From Clostridia bacterium (GTDB lineage Bacteria; Bacillota; Clostridia; Christensenellales; SZUA-584), in NCBI GenBank assembly GCA_018648645.1, contig JABGQS010000001.1, forward strand, positions 124,001-188,000: a DNA stretch of 64,000 nt. Reading direction: 5' to 3'. A program made the translations under genes and the position numbers. Shown here in pieces: positions 63,944 to 64,000 of this stretch. How positions within the stretch are numbered: position 1 is the stretch's first letter; the number at the start of each line of letters is the position of its first letter. Under the pieces are notes generated by a model. That model did no database searches, was not told the DNA's origin, and was given only the letters and a program-made list of their open reading frames with translations.

Positions 63944-64000
63944 TTATGCGAACAGGTTGGCTTTGTGCTCTTCCGAGTAGAACTGGGCATCATACAGCCG
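63944..64000 (-). CDS. C-terminal end of a gene running off the window
   Basis: Only the last 18 codons are inside the window (RLYDAQFYSEEHKANLFA, stop TAA at 63946-63944 on the minus strand). The LYxAQF pattern is common at the ends of ABC exporter ATPase-permease proteins, but 18 residues are too few to name it. The terminator at 63893 just beyond its stop supports that this is a real gene end. Confidence 0.5.
   Translation of the reverse strand, partial: RLYDAQFYSEEHKANLFA

Overview
The window looks like a chromosomal segment of an anaerobic, Gram-positive (Bacillota, Clostridia-like) bacterium. The evidence is a complete Rnf complex in the clostridial order CDGEAB, a pyruvate:ferredoxin oxidoreductase, an anaerobic (glycyl-radical) ribonucleotide reductase with its activase, an AbrB-type regulator, strong Shine-Dalgarno sites before most genes, sigma-A-like promoters with 16-18 bp spacers, and the order trmN6(yabB)-rsmI(yabC)-abrB-metG-tatD, which is the Bacillus subtilis order. 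I saw no tRNA, rRNA, CRISPR array, insertion sequence or prophage, so this is mostly core chromosome with a few lineage-specific insertions.

Layout. 1-5.3 kb: 3' part of radA, then two tandem genes for membrane-anchored leucine-rich-repeat (LRR) proteins. The second copy is preceded by a decayed piece of the radA 3' end, so a unit of about 2 kb (radA tail, promoter, LRR gene, terminator) was duplicated in tandem. 5.3-12.2 kb: two MATE exporters around a MarR regulator, then an adaptor/ATPase/permease set of MacAB type. 12.3-23.3 kb: RNA-modification and translation genes (trmN6, rsmI, metG, tatD, a radical SAM partner, an rRNA-type methyltransferase, a pseudouridine synthase) with nrdD-nrdG. 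23.4-29.3 kb: a proline-rich membrane protein, the rpsO-pnp operon, a putative lipoprotein and a TauE/SafE permease. 29.6-36.8 kb: rnfCDGEAB-maf. 36.9-40.2 kb: a methyltransferase and a three-gene cluster on the minus strand that I only partly recognise. 40.5-46 kb: pyruvate:ferredoxin oxidoreductase and a third LRR protein. 46-53.8 kb (minus): argC-argB-argD-carB-argF-GNAT. 54-64 kb: glycerate kinase, an ArsR sensor with a Cu/Zn-type permease and an EPSP-synthase-like protein, a possible small RNA, a four-helix membrane protein, a beta-CASP nuclease, a GntR/HutC regulator and a membrane-anchored sugar-binding-type protein.

How the genes fit together. Pyruvate oxidation by the oxidoreductase gives reduced ferredoxin; Rnf oxidises it with NAD+ while pumping Na+ or H+. 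NrdD/NrdG supply dNTPs without oxygen, under two apparent NrdR boxes. Export and metal-handling genes have local regulators with recognisable palindromes (MarR at 6757, ArsR at 55203).

The least ordinary parts are: the zinc-ribbon/TM/LRR family (three members, two from a tandem duplication, with an acidic LRR that lacks the usual asparagine ladder); an RnfG with four FMN-binding domains instead of one; a metal permease whose C-terminal metallochaperone domain has its own internal ribosome-binding site and start; an EPSP-synthase fold protein without the catalytic motifs; an arginine operon lacking argJ and carA; and a promoter-terminator pair at 58.2-58.4 kb that encloses no convincing gene.
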